Origin: Hoplostethus atlanticus
Taxonomy: Eukaryota > Chordata > Actinopteri > Trachichthyiformes > Trachichthyidae
DNA: 64,000 nucleotides
Assembly: GCA_034670405.1 (NCBI GenBank)
Contig: JAXDDX010000159.1
Location: forward strand, 558,001-622,000
Direction of reading: 5' to 3'
Part shown: piece after piece, positions 1 through 10,625 of the stretch
How the letters are laid out: every line of letters begins with the position of its first letter
How positions within the stretch are numbered: the stretch's first letter is position 1
The notes under the pieces: generated by a model
Told to the model about the DNA's origin: nothing
Database searches by the model: none
The model's input: the letters and a program-made list of their open reading frames with translations, nothing else
Program-made: the position numbers and the translations under genes

Positions 1-119
1 AATCAACTTGACTGTTGAACTTGACACATAAGTTTTTCTCTCTAAGCCTTATGGGTAACGTAGTCCCTATATAACAAATGTATATGCATGACAATTGACA
101 GATTGTTATTTGACCCTTA
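1..119. other. AT-rich flank, nothing recognised
   Basis: Short AT-rich stretch at the left edge, next to the downstream end of the LINE remnant. No reading frame or repeat structure could be supported. Confidence 0.4.
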
Positions 120-773
120 TTAATATGCAAAAAAATTATTTAAGACCATTGGCCCATTTGCTTTCCAAATCAACATTAAACTTAAATCATGACAAATAAT
201 AAAATTCACAACAGAGTGAGCCAACATGACCAGAGAGTGGTGCGAGAAAACTGGGCAATTTTTCAGATAGTAACGAGGCTGTGGTAGCAAGTGGTGCGAG
301 AAAACTGGGCAATTTTTCAGATAGTAACGAGGCTGTGGTAGCATTAATATGGCACATAAGAGGAGACCACTAAAGCAGACACAGGAATGCCACGGGCCGG
401 AATTATTCAGGTGAATGTTAAAATCACCGATGATGAGAATATTATCAGCTCGGGTCATTAAGTCCAAGATGAAACTGGAGAACTCTTCTAAGAACAGAGA
501 ATAGGGCCCGGGTGGGCGGTAAAGTAGCCTACTGCTAAATAAAATGACGGGAGATTCATAGCTGTAGGGCGCAGAATCACCCCCACCTTTTTTCGTCTCC
601 TGGGCAACCTGAGAACTAAGAAAGTTTGGAGTAGAGGCATCAATTAGAGGGAGTAAATTGTTTGGCTTTAGCCAGGTTTCACAGAGACCCATCATATCCA
701 GATTATGTTCAGAAATAAGCTCATTGATCAGCAGCACTTTTGATGATAATGATCTTATATTTATGAAGCCCAC
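120..773 (-). pseudogene. LINE ORF2 endonuclease fragment
   Basis: The frame opens with GFINIRSLSSKVLLINELI and continues into MMGLCETWL, the typical N-terminal start of the LINE endonuclease/exonuclease/phosphatase domain (N-I-R-S-L then E-T-W-L). Further on it has ILIIGDFNIHL, the conserved GDFN core that carries catalytic residues. The stretch between is shorter than in an intact domain, so an internal deletion is likely. The C-terminal part is disturbed by a 54-bp tandem duplication. This was once a target-nicking enzyme of a retrotransposon, not a host gene. Confidence 0.75.
236..343. repeat. 54-bp perfect tandem duplication
   Basis: The unit beginning AGTGGTGCGAGAAAACTGGG is present twice head to tail (236-289 and 290-343) with no difference that I can see, inside the LINE endonuclease remnant. 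Perfect identity suggests a recent local duplication. Confidence 0.9.
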
Positions 774-1116
774 AGTGAGGCGTTCAGTACTGCCAGAATT
801 TTTGTCAATGTTTATGGCAGTATGCGTGGGTCGAACTTCAATTAAGTTGCTGTAATTTATTGACGGGGGGCACGGCGGGAGAAAGATACAGTCTTAATTT
901 GAAGGACTGTACTGTAATTTTCAGATCGACAGATGCCGCTGCCAGTGGATGAAATAAATGCAGACTGGTAAAACAGTAGATGGGGGGGGAAATGGCGAGG
1001 GTGGGGGCACAGTCTCAGTCTGATCTACTGTAAACTCTAACCTGGCAGACTCCACACCCCTTGTACCTATATGCCTGGTTCTCTAATTGCCTGCAACCCG
1101 GCGACAGGGACATGTG

Positions 1117-1416
1117 TCACCTCTCTCTTAGACATCTGTTTCTAGATAATAAAGCAGCACCTAACCCATTAGGGTGGAGGCCGTCAGGTTTCAGCAAGCC
1201 GGGTTTGCCCCAGAAGGAGGGCCAGTTATCTAAAAATCCCTTTTCTTCACAAATCTTAGCCAGCCAGTGGTTGAGGGAGACTAACCTGCTGTAGTTCTCA
1301 TCATTACCCCTCGCGAGAGGTAAGGGGCCAGAGACAATTAATCGATGCCGAGACATCTTCCTAGCGAGGTCACAGATCCTGGCTATGTTGTACTTGGTGA
1401 CCTCCAATTGTCTCAT
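1117..1416 (-). pseudogene. LINE ORF1 SGNH-hydrolase-like fragment
   Basis: The minus-strand frame includes RLIVSGPLPLARG, NHWLAKICEEKGFLDNW and PDGLHPNGLGAALLSRN. The S-G-P-L-P pattern and the closing D-G-L-H-P-N-G motif resemble the SGNH/GDSL esterase domain found in ORF1 of some CR1/L2-clade LINEs in fish; the D-x-x-H pair would be the catalytic Asp/His. A Ser-containing first block is not clear in this frame, so the domain is incomplete. A frame at 1616-1909 with a short heptad-like segment (LPLLERRVRQIEADRP) is probably the upstream part of the same ORF1. Confidence 0.65.
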
Positions 1417-1960
1417 CCTAATGTCATTGGTGCCGACGTGTACTACAATGTTGCTGTACGTGGACCGTGTGCCTGTTTCTTACCCTTATGTCTAATCCTA
1501 TGGTTCGCCAGCACCCATAAGTTAGCCTCTACGTCGGTAGCTCTGGACCTGGGTAAACAGAAAACCTTGGCCGGCGACTCAGGCCTAATATTACGGGTGA
1601 TGGAGTCGCCAATAACTAGGGTGTGAGATAGACGGGCCGGCCACAGGGACTAGCAAGAACAGTAAAACGATTAGCCACCGGGAGCACCGGTGGCAAATCG
1701 AGCCGCACGACTGGAGTCTGGAACTGGCGAGCTCTCCGACACCCGGACACTGGTACAAACTCGTGGCTACTGCTAACCCTCGTGAGCTGGCTAGCTGGCC
1801 ACGTATCTAGACTGTCTGTGGTGCCCGTCTCGTCTACGGTAATCGGCCTATCCGCTTCTATCTGACGGACACGTCTCTCTAATAGAGGCAACTTCTCTAA
1901 AATGAGCACACAAGTGGAACAAGGTAAACAAGAAGCGATGCTTACCCTTGCTGGTAATGT

Positions 1961-3080
1961 TTGGGAGACTAGATCGGGTTGTACAGGGAAGCCGGGGGCT
2001 GAGATTAAAAATACGCTGGTGAAAATTGACAGGGTCGGATAAAAGGAAAAAAAAACAAATAAATAAATTTAAAAAAATAAAGCGAATGTGTACTTTTTTA
2101 GAGAATTTTGTGTTAACTCTAATGTCCTAGGTTAATTTGAATCCTGTCTGGATCGACATCTGGCCTTTCATGCAATTATCGACTTCTTCACCTAGTATCT
2201 GCATTGCCAGGGCCATATAACCATTGGTGGGGCTTTACAGCGATATGGAGCCACTTGAAGAGAGTTTTACCTGTTTTGTCTGCGCTCTTTGCCACAATTT
2301 ACCTTCTCCTGTGCTCATACCAGTTAAGAACACATGAAGAAATAGCTGAATATGAGCATCAGTCCAGACTGCAGTTAGCCCTTTTCCATTTTGTTATGCT
2401 AGGCTTTCCAAGCATGAGGAACTACTGGTTATCAGATGTCAACATCAGTCTCCTTATACCAAAAAAATCTTGCATTTTGGGGTTGTTTCCTGCAGTTGGT
2501 TCAGATTACGGTCTCATTCCTACATTTCACATGGAAGAGGGCCAAGACCCACATTTTCAGGCCCTGGTTATTTGGTGCAAGTCAAGTTCGAATGGCATTG
2601 TTCTCATCTGGCCAAACAAACTGAACGAAAGGAGTAAACGCTCCAGAGTTCAAATAAACCACTCCACATGCTTGGTGTGAATGCACCCTTACTGTCCGGA
2701 AGACTGACTGAAATCACCAATGTGCATGGGCAAAATCAAATGACTGACTGACAATACTAATGCCATCCGAAGCTGCGCTTTACATTTGAGCAGGAGCAAA
2801 ATGCCTTCTATCTAATCATGGCTTATACCACGACACGCATCCAGAAAAGGGAAGCGCAACCAAAGTGATTTTGACAATACATATTTCTCAACACATTTTG
2901 GAGACATTTGTCATCATCTCGTTGGAGATACGTGCGATTTCATGATAATCTTTTATCACATTGGTGACTGAACCCAATGGATTATTTTCTTCTACACCTT
3001 ACCATATTTATCAATAACGTTTCTTTTTTTCAGAATGTTAAAATATATAATGGGCCAAAAATATCTCTTTCTATACAACC
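1961..3080. other. Unassigned stretch with one orphan ORF
   Basis: Holds an A-rich stretch (about 2040-2095) and a plus-strand ORF of 158 codons (2204-2680) that I do not recognise. The ORF has a hydrophobic segment near its start (VLPVLSALFATIYLLLCSYQ) that looks like a membrane span. There is no clear coding context, and the downstream sequence looks like repeat DNA. Nothing else could be supported. Confidence 0.4.
2204..2680 (+). CDS. Unidentified ORF, 158 codons, possibly repeat-derived
   Basis: The longest open frame between the LINE fragment and the Tc1 element. Residues about 22-41 are hydrophobic enough for one membrane span, followed by a charged segment with THEEIAEYEH. I recognise no family. 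It could be a chance frame, a fragment of a host exon, or coding debris from a transposon. No start context or splice structure helps to decide. Confidence 0.2.
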   Translation: MPGPYNHWWGFTAIWSHLKRVLPVLSALFATIYLLLCSYQLRTHEEIAEYEHQSRLQLALFHFVMLGFPSMRNYWLSDVNISLLIPKKSCILGLFPAVGSDYGLIPTFHMEEGQDPHFQALVIWCKSSSNGIVLIWPNKLNERSKRSRVQINHSTCLV

Positions 3081-3082
3081 TA

Positions 3083-3570
3083 CACTACCAGTCCAAAGTT
3101 TGGACACACCTGTTTCTCATGATCTTAAAGACATTTGGATCTTAATGCTTACGCTTAAATGCTTGAAATTCGTTACTTAGACAAATATAAATAATGAAGT
3201 TGATGCCTATGTATGAATTTATTTTCAAAACTAAAAGGTTTTTTGAAATGCACCCCCAACAAGCAGTTTTCATTTAGAATTTGAAATTTAAAATTTAGAG
3301 TTGGAGAATGTTGAACCACAATCATTAAATCATCATTTTAAAGGCACACATAGTGATGGTGTGCCTTTAAAAGTTAATTCATGGAATTTCTTTGCTCATT
3401 AATGCCTAATGCCAAAGGGTGGCTAAGAATCTAAATCAAATAAAAAGTAGTTAGTTTGGATTTGTTTAACATTTCTTTGGTCACTGCATCATTCCTTTTG
3501 TGTTATTTCATAGTTTTGATGACTTTACTATTATTCTAAAATGTGGAAAATAGTCAATAAAGAAAGGTAC
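3083..3570. mobile_element. Tc1/mariner-type non-autonomous remnant
   Basis: Starts with CTACCAGTCCAAAGTTTGG followed by ACACACC, a terminal motif typical of a widespread fish Tc1 family, and ends in a segment around TTTCATAGTTTTGATG and TCAATAAAGAAAG that belongs near the other end of that family. A clean inverted right terminus is missing, so this is a truncated copy. Between the ends lies a short inverted repeat (AAAGGCACAC / GTGTGCCTTT, about 3340-3370). Confidence 0.55.
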
Positions 3571-4227
3571 TGTATGTATTACAATGACATGTATATCATT
3601 TCAAGACACATTTATTACTATACTGAGAATTCTGCCATGAAAATCCATTCACATATGAGGCCCAATGTATAAATCAACTCTGATAGATTGATGGGAGTCA
3701 CTTACCTTTTTCTACCATAGGTTCTTTTCATCTTTAGAGCATCTTGCGCTTGAGACTCGTCATTCTAAAACATTCAAGTAAAGAACTGTAAAGTAGTAGA
3801 TCCAGCGGAAGTTAACAGATCTGAACATTTTTTATTATTAGCAAATCCTGATAATTGATGTATGGCAGAAAAACAACCTGCTAATTTGCCTGGATAAAAC
3901 CCTAGTATGTGATTGCATGCATATAAATAGTATGTGTTCATTCTCACCTTAGGATGTCCAATCACACTCAATTCACAGGCTCTTTCTGGCATTCGCTGAA
4001 CAACTGTTGGAAAGATCGAAATTGAAGTTAATTTAAAATCTTGAAAACACAGTATTGTATAGTTTTAAAAAAAAACATTCAGGTATACATTTAACAGCAT
4101 GAAGGATAATTTGAGTGTACATTACTTTCTATACAATGAAAAGTGAACTAAGGGAGGATGTCCATTATTAGGCGCAAGGGCCAAGCACCTCTACAGGAGT
4201 CGGTCCACACAACCTATTGTTTTTGTA
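3571..4227. other. No gene seen
   Basis: AT-rich unique-looking sequence. A minus-strand frame of 72 codons at 3774-3992 has no recognisable content. Nothing supported. Confidence 0.4.
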
Positions 4228-4352
4228 CAGTTGCGGGGAAAAAATTGTGAAACCTTTTGAATTACCTGCATTCCTGCATAAATGGCTCCTAAAATATGGT
4301 TTGATATTCATTTAAGTCAAGAAAAATCAATCATTGCTACTGACCTCCGGGA

Positions 4353-4806
4353 GTGGGCGTGGACAAAAACCCTAAGCTAACAGCTAAGGATCTGCAGGTA
4401 TCTCTTGAACTTACTAACATCTGTGTCCACGAGTCCACAATAAGAAAAACACTTAACAAGAGTGGTGTTCATGGGAGAATACCAAGGAGGAAACCACTAC
4501 TCTCCACAAAAAACATTGCTGCCCATCTCCAAATTTGCCAAAGACCACCTGGATGTTCCACAAAGCTACTGGAACAAGGTTCTCTGTACAGATGAGACAA
4601 AAATTGAACTTTTTGGAAAAAGGGCACAAAGCTATGTTTGGAAAAGAAAACACTGTATGCCAAGAGCACAACCTCATCCCAACCGTGAAGCATGGTGGAG
4701 GGAGCATCATGGTTTGGGGTTGGTTTGCTGCCTCAGGGCCTGGATGGCTTGCATTTATTGAGGGAACAATTAATTCCAAACTGTATCAGAAGATTCTACA
4801 GGAGAA
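4353..4806 (+). pseudogene. Tc1 transposase, N-terminal and central part, frameshifted
   Basis: Reading frames at 4353, 4462 and 4535 together give the helix-turn-helix-like segment with STIRKTLNKSGVHGR, then RRKPLL, the W-x-x-V-L-x-T-D-E-T-K block (NKVLCTDETKIELFGK) and GGGSIMVWGWFAASGPG. These are standard landmarks of fish Tc1 transposases: the DET block holds one catalytic Asp and GGGSIMVWG is the conserved central strand. Successive blocks are in different frames, so at least two frameshifts are present. The frame stops at QEN where the LINE begins. Confidence 0.85.
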
Positions 4807-4807
4807 T

Positions 4808-6730
4808 AATAATAATGAAGCTTAGCGTAAGTTCAATCAGGAAGACTACCTGGCGTATCTATTCATCATTTATCTATCCATCGCTACTCCAGGCGTTCTC
4901 TCTGTATCAGCCTCACTCGTTATTCAATCAGCGCTTTAAGCAATGGCACTCCCAGTCCTCCCTCAGAGGAACCAATGGCAAGCTGCCACACCCCTACATA
5001 TACAGATACCTGCCCCACCCGCACCTCTGTCATTTCAGGTTGCATTGCTGCTGCACCCCACCGCCTCCCCACCACCACCAGTGTCAGGCTCCAGTTGGTC
5101 CTCAGTGAGTCTACCCTGCCATTAGGAACAGCCTACATGGGGGGTGGTTTCCTGCTCCTCAGAGATTCACGGGTTTTGCCTCTAACCCATTTGATTTCAA
5201 CAGGAGTCACCACCAATGTTCTCAGATTTCCATCACCACTAATAAGCTTGCTTCCATGTACAATGACTTGAAATAATAATAATAATAGCTTTCATTTTTA
5301 TAGCGCCTTTCAAGGTACCCAAGGCACTTAACAATACAAGGAGAGAGTAGGAGGAGTAGAATAACAATAATAATAACAAGATAAGGAGAAAAACAAAAAC
5401 AACCTTGCTAACAAGGAGGAAGACAATACGACAAACAAAGGACAAAAAGGCAAAAAAGCAGAGGGCCACAATTCAGCAGCTGGGTCCAAAGGCCTGGCTG
5501 AAGAGGAAGGTCTTCAGCCGCTGTTGGACCCAGCATTGCGGATCTCTACAGGGAGTGAGTTCCAGAGGATGGGGGAAGTCACACTGAAGGCTCTGTCCCC
5601 GAGAGTCCGCAACCTGGTGTGAGGGGTGGTGAGTAGTCCCGTGTTGGAGGAACGGAGATTTCGGAAAGAGGTGTAAGTGGTGAGAAGGTCCGACAGGTAC
5701 TGGGGAGCAAGGGTGTGGAGGGACTTGTAGGTGAAGAGCAGGATTTTAAAGGTGATGCGGTACTTAACTGGGAGCCAGTGGAGGTGGAGGAGGGTGGGGG
5801 TGATGTGCTGGAGCCTATCCAGGGATTTGCTTGGGACCCCGGATAAGACTCCATTGCAATAGTCCAGACGGGAGGTGATGAAGGCGTGAATGAGGGTCTC
5901 TGCCACAGAGTCGGTGAGTGAAGGCCGGAGTCTGGAGATGTTCTTGAGGTGGTAGAAGCCAGATTTTGTGACAGATTTGATGTGTGCCTCAAATGACAGA
6001 GTGGAATCGAAAATAACACCCAGGTTGCGGACTTCTGAGGAGGGGCAGATGGAGAAGCCGTCGATGGTCAGGACAAGATCCCCAACCTTCCGGAGCAGTG
6101 CCTTGGAGGCCATAACCATGAGCTCAGTTTTATTTGTGTTGAGTTTAAGGAGGTTGGATGACATCCAGACTTTTAAATCGTGCAGGCAGTTGACAAGGGA
6201 CTGAGGAGGGAGCTGGGTGGAGGGTTTGGTGCTGAGGTAGAGCTGGGTGTCGTCGGCGTAGCAGTGGAAGCCTAGGCCGTGCCGGTGTATGAGCTGGCCA
6301 AGGGGGAGCATGTAAATGGTGAATAAAAGTGGTCCGAGCACATAGCCTTGGGGCACGCCCTGATTGGCTGGGGCCGGGGGGGATCTGGAGCTGCCGATGG
6401 TGAAAAACTGTTTCCTGTCTGAGAGATATGACAGGAACCAAGAGAGAGCAGTACCAGTGAGGCCCAGATAATCAGACATGCGGTCCAGGAGGATGGTGTG
6501 GCAGACTGTGTCGAATGCAGCAGAGAGGTCGAGAAGAAGGAGGATATTGATATGGCCGGAGTAGGCAGCAGTGAGGAGGTCATTGGTGATCTTGATGAGG
6601 GCGGTTTCTGTGCTATGGTGGGCTCTAAAACCAGATTGAAGGGTTTCAAAGAGCTCATGATTGGACATGTGTTGCTGGAGTTGGGCGGCAACTGCTCTTT
6701 CCAGGATTTTGCTGATATCAGGGTAACGGT
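4808..6730 (-). mobile_element. L2-like LINE, 3' half, inserted in Tc1
   Basis: The opposite-strand insert carries a long reverse-transcriptase frame (5514 to about 6720) and A/T-triplet tails (AATAATAATAAT at 4806-4815 and again at 5273-5287). It is 5'-truncated within the RT fingers, as is usual for LINE insertions. The stretch 4825-5272 between the two triplet tracts is unassigned and may be a 3' UTR or a separate piece. The motif TGAAGCTTA occurs at both sides (4816 and 6739), but it matches Tc1 only on the right, so I do not call it a target duplication. Confidence 0.7.
5514..6720 (-). pseudogene. LINE reverse transcriptase (L2-like), 5'-truncated
   Basis: An open frame of about 400 codons reading [56 protein letters not shown] and FHCYADDTQLYL. 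These are RT blocks in order: the LDLSAAFDT strand supplies one metal-binding Asp and YADD the other two. Downstream come LGVIFDSTLSF, FYHLKNISRLRPSL and LDYCNGVLSG, the thumb-side motifs typical of L2 elements in fish. The frame is open over a long stretch, so the insertion is fairly young, but it has no endonuclease part and its start codon is supplied by antisense Tc1 sequence. It is not an independent gene. Confidence 0.85.
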
Positions 6731-6739
6731 CCATGATCT

Positions 6740-6929
6740 GAAGCTTAACAGAGGTTGGGTCATGCAGCATGATGATGACCCCAAACATAAAATCAAATCT
6801 ACAATAGAATGGCTTAAACAGAGGAAGATTTGCATTTTGGAATGGCCAAGTCAGAGTCCTGACCTTAACCCTATTGAAGTGATGTGGCATGACCTGAAGC
6901 AAGCCGTCCCAAAAATATCAATGAACTGA
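6740..6929 (+). pseudogene. Tc1 transposase, C-terminal part
   Basis: Resumes the transposase after the [20 protein letters not shown], then [19 protein letters not shown]. The Q-H-D-x-D-P-K-H block carries the second catalytic Asp, and SPDLNPIE with the following W is the third catalytic block (Glu). Frame and spacing agree with the left part once the LINE is ignored. Confidence 0.85.
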
Positions 6930-7080
6930 AACAGTTTTGTAAGGTGGAATGGTGCAAATGCCTCCTAAATGTTGTGCAGGTCTGATCAGCAACTACAGGA
7001 AACGTTTGGTTGAGGTTATTGCTGTTAAAGGAGGTTCTACCAGGTACTAATCCAAGCTGTTAATGTTTGAACAAGATGTT

Positions 7081-7130
7081 ACAATACAATACAATATACT
7101 TTATTGTCCCCGTGGGGAAATTTGTCAATA
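7081..7130. repeat. Short interspersed motif TTTATTGTCCCCGTGGGGAAA
   Basis: An ACAAT-rich lead followed by CTTTATTGTCCCCGTGGGG. A near copy (CTTTATTGAGCCCCGTGGGG) lies at 15944-15963. This is the terminal motif of a widespread fish repeat; only its end is present here, inside the right part of the Tc1 element. Confidence 0.5.
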
Positions 7131-7279
7131 AAGACAAATGTTTGTGTGTTATTTGTTAAAGCACATTGTGTTCATCTATTTTCATGACTTAGATGAAGAT
7201 CAGACCATATCTTAGTAGCCATTTATACAGGCATGCAGGTAATTCAAAAGGGTTCACAAACTTTTCCTCACAAGTGTAC

Positions 7280-9110
7280 GTGTTCTTTCTTTCTATCCGT
7301 CTTTCTTCTGACTAACTCTTCTTATACTGTCCTGATGGTAGTACTACAGCAACTGCCACAACTGCCACACAACTGCAATCAGTATCTTGCTTATAGTGTA
7401 ACCAAACTTAGTGCATTTTAAAAACATTCACATTTTGTCCAGATGAATAATATTAATGATCAGAATTGTATCTTAATCCAAATTTAAACAATTAATTTAA
7501 ATATCTGCCCTTATTGTTTGTGAAAGTCCTAATTTTCTGAGCCTGGTGGTTAGTTTCCAAACTCTTCATAATGCTAAACAACCTCAAAAGTAACCTACTT
7601 CTCAAATGGTATTCTTATTCAGTTCATGGCCTGCTTATGGTCATAAACCAGCTACTGTAAACACTTCTTCAAATCTTCTTATTCCACCTCCCCTCTTTTT
7701 TCTCCTTCCCTTTTTTGAAGCATATGGGAAGTAATGCCCATATACATATTTTGAAGTAATGCCTTTCTCTAAATTATCAGTCTCTTGTGTAGTTGCTTGA
7801 TACATGCAAATCAGTACAAACGCCCTCAGGGAACGTTGACTGCATTGTCTGAAAGCATTTTGCCAATGACAATGAACAGCGAATGAATGCAAAAGTAATA
7901 AAAAAAAAATATTATAGACTAACAAATTAATCAAACCCTAAAATATAATGTGGTGTAATTTCTTTAAAATAATCATTTGACATATGTTATTTCTTAACTC
8001 AAAAACTGTTTGAGCATTTGTACCTCTATTCAGGTAGTTTCTAAATCATACTGTATTGGCAGGCTATTGGAGATATTTCCCAGTACTGCAGCCACATTAC
8101 AGTGTAGTTAATATACACAATGCATTGTCTTTTGAAAATACTTTTTAGAAGACATTATTGTGATGTAAAATCATGAAAACAAACCATTGCAACATTTAAT
8201 CAATCATCAGTATAAGGAAAGTAAAGGGAAAACCTAAAACCAAACAGCATAAACATTTCTAATTTCGTAAAAAGTACAGACACAAAATGTATTTACAGCA
8301 TTAATTGTAAGACTAACAACCATTTAGGATGAGATACAATCTGAAGTGTATTTATTAATTAATTTGTAGCTATATTTTATGATATTATCATTATTATTTT
8401 TACAATTTTGTATTTATAGGTGCAATTCCTCACTGCATCAGTCATTAGACTTGTTTGATGATCACCTCACCATGTATTATCCCATATATAATGGACACAC
8501 CTACTGCCTCAGAAACTGTCGACTGGCATGAAGCCTACTTCAGTGTGCTGAAACAAACTTTTAAATGCCTGAGAGTCCCCATACAGAAGTGCAATTGGTA
8601 AATAAAAAAATAATTAAATTATACAGTTCTTCATTTTTCTGGGGCCCCCTGAGACAGGGTCCTTGTATAGTTGTTATTACAAGGATGTAGTTGTTATTAC
8701 AAGGAGAGACTGAAGTCCATCCTCCCTCAGCAGCCCATTATTATTTCTCAGACAGAACAGAACAGAACAGACATGAAATAAAATAGAGATTTATGCTAAA
8801 ACATAGAATGAGCTAAACTATGGCCCGAAGAGATGACACTGACACTGAAAAATTTCAAATAAAGTAGGTCGGATTAGTAGTTAGTAGTCAGATTCTGGAG
8901 TAGCACACTCCCACTGGGTTACAAGGTCACCCTAATAAAGTAGGCTTTTAGTTTTTTACCTGGACATGGCACACCACTTTTTGGTTGAGAATGGACGGAC
9001 TTCCTCTTCCTTGGGACATACAAAGGTGACATATCCCCGCCAATGTGTGTGTGGTCCATTCTAGGAGTGGCAGCACACCTTACAAATCACCCCTGAAAAC
9101 ATAGAACAGA
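7280..9110. other. Gene-free AT-rich stretch
   Basis: No supported gene. Contains a 20-bp direct repeat TAGTTGTTATTACAAGGATG (8668-8687 and 8688-8707), a short ACAGA tandem array (about 8753-8772) and scattered short frames with no recognisable content. Confidence 0.5.
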
Positions 9111-9129
9111 AAACATTATAAAATTTAAT

Positions 9130-9530
9130 ATAAAATGTTTTATCTTGTCCTGGGTAGTTCTATATCATTCACAGCACAATGTAGCTGTGGAGTACATCAA
9201 GGTATCATTCTCAGTCCTATTTTGTTCTCTATATACTCCCACTTGGTCACATCATTCATAGATAGAATATATATTTTCATTACTATGTTAACAATAAACA
9301 GTTGTATTTATCTGTAAGACCCAGTGATACAAATATCCAAGTTAGTGTTAAAGATGTTTTAGTATACTTGAAATATTGGACGTCTCAAGACTTTCTTCAA
9401 CTTGATAAGAATTCTGAGTTGGTTGTAGGTACAACACAATGGCTAAAATTATTAGACTTGATTAGTCATTTTTCATTCTTATCCAATTTGAGATTCAAGT
9501 CAAAAGAGTTTTTTAGTTTTGTTGGTTAAA
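9130..9530 (+). pseudogene. Decayed LINE reverse-transcriptase remnant
   Basis: One frame gives CSCGVHQGIILSPILFSIY, a weathered version of the G-V-P-Q-G-S-x-L-G-P-x-L-F RT block. The overlapping next frame gives LSVRPSDT and later SQDFLQLDKNSELVVG, matching the post-YADD region of L2/Rex-type RTs. The YADD itself is lost. Frameshifts and missing motifs show a very old copy. Confidence 0.55.
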
Positions 9531-10320
9531 AATGCGGTCTTACTGGTTAAAGGTTATCTCTAAAACTAGGTCACATCTACTCTTTAACTTTGATAAGGTC
9601 TTTATTTCATCCTGTATTGACGGTTGTAACTGCATTTTTGCATCAACTGTAAAGCTCTTTGTCATCTGCAATTAGTTCAGAATTAGTGTTTCTGAAGTTT
9701 TTACCATGTAATCCAGGGATAAATGCCTTGGCTCCAGCTTAATATGTATCTTTTAACAAAATACATTAAGTATAAGCTCCTATTCCACAGCATAGCTTAA
9801 AGACAAAAGGTATTTAAACATTTGTAATTGGTCCCTTAAATGATAATAATTGATGGTCCACCAAATACAAATGCTTTGACAGCTTGCCTAAGGAAATATG
9901 ATAATAACTCTATATGTCCTACAGTATGGTTTCTGAGAGCCTTAGTGATTTTGAATTGACGGTGTGCTTAGCAGTCGCTGAAGCGGTGAAAGGACTTCTC
10001 AGCCTATAGTGTTATTATGTTTAATGTCAGTTTGTACTGTTGTGACAATATTACTTATAGTCTTGTGCTAGCTCAGCCGTTGCTGCTGCTGAGTGGGACT
10101 TAATGGAGCCTGCAGGTCAAGTCCCAACTTTATTCATTTAGCAGTATTGTTTCTTTCAAAATTATTTTAGAGCACTTTGACTTTGGTAGTAAAAAAGCTA
10201 AACAAAAACAGATTTTTATTATTATTATTATTGTTGTTATTATTACTACAAGAATACAGGTATTTGGGCCTGAAACAGAGCCAGCACATCTACTAATAGT
10301 AATAACACAGCTTCAGACAG
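9531..10320. other. No gene seen
   Basis: Probably the decayed 3' end of the LINE remnant, then unique AT-rich sequence and a TTA/TTG triplet microsatellite (about 10215-10245). Nothing else supported. Confidence 0.4.
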
Positions 10321-10324
10321 AAAA

Positions 10325-10625
10325 GAGAGGGTTCTTCAAGGGATCTTTGGTTATGGTAGTGGTTCTATATATATGGAACTGTAAGGAATCAAACCCTCTG
10401 ACTTGTTAAAATAAAATAAGTGAAAATCAGAATTAAGACACCAGTGTGGTTCTTTAAAACTTATTTTAATTCTGCTGGCTTCATGCGTTCTTCAATGGTT
10501 CTTTACAGCACCATAAAGTGTCTATGTGATACCATTTCAGCATGGTGTTATAGAGAACCTTTCAAAAGAGTTCTCTATAGCAGCATAAAGGGTTCTGCTG
10601 TGGGACAAGCCTAAAGAACCGTCTG
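10325..10625. repeat. AGAACC/GGTTCT-rich interspersed repeat
   Basis: Dense short motifs GGGTTCTTCAA, TGGTTCTTTA, GAGAACCTTT and AAAGGGTTCT recur on both strands, giving many small inverted repeats. A related array lies at 25295-25530. It looks like a non-autonomous repeat family rather than coding DNA. Confidence 0.5.

Larger units (their letters stand above)
120..1960 (-). mobile_element. L2/CR1-like LINE, 5' half, degraded
   Basis: Read on the minus strand this segment shows, in order, an ORF1-like part (about 1909-1117) with an SGNH-hydrolase-like segment, and then the start of ORF2 with an apurinic endonuclease segment (about 773-120). That order is expected for an L2/CR1-clade non-LTR retrotransposon. 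The reverse transcriptase is absent from this copy and the frames are interrupted, so it is a dead fragment. Boundaries are approximate because no target duplication was found. Confidence 0.75.
4228..7276 (+). mobile_element. Tc1-like DNA transposon, interrupted
   Basis: Left end TA-CAGTTGCGGGGAAAAA and right end TTTTCCTCACAAGTG-TA are imperfect inverted repeats flanked by TA, the standard Tc1/mariner target. Between them lie a frame-shifted transposase (4353-4825 and 6740-6929) and an inserted LINE fragment (about 4808-6730, opposite strand). Without the insertion the element would be near the usual 1.2-1.6 kb of fish Tc1 elements. It is inactive. Confidence 0.8.

Noticed and set aside
4816-6747. 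TGAAGCTTA on both sides as the LINE target duplication
   Set aside because: On the right it is Tc1 sequence, but on the left it lies after the AAT tail, which is inside the inserted DNA. Position does not fit target-primed insertion.
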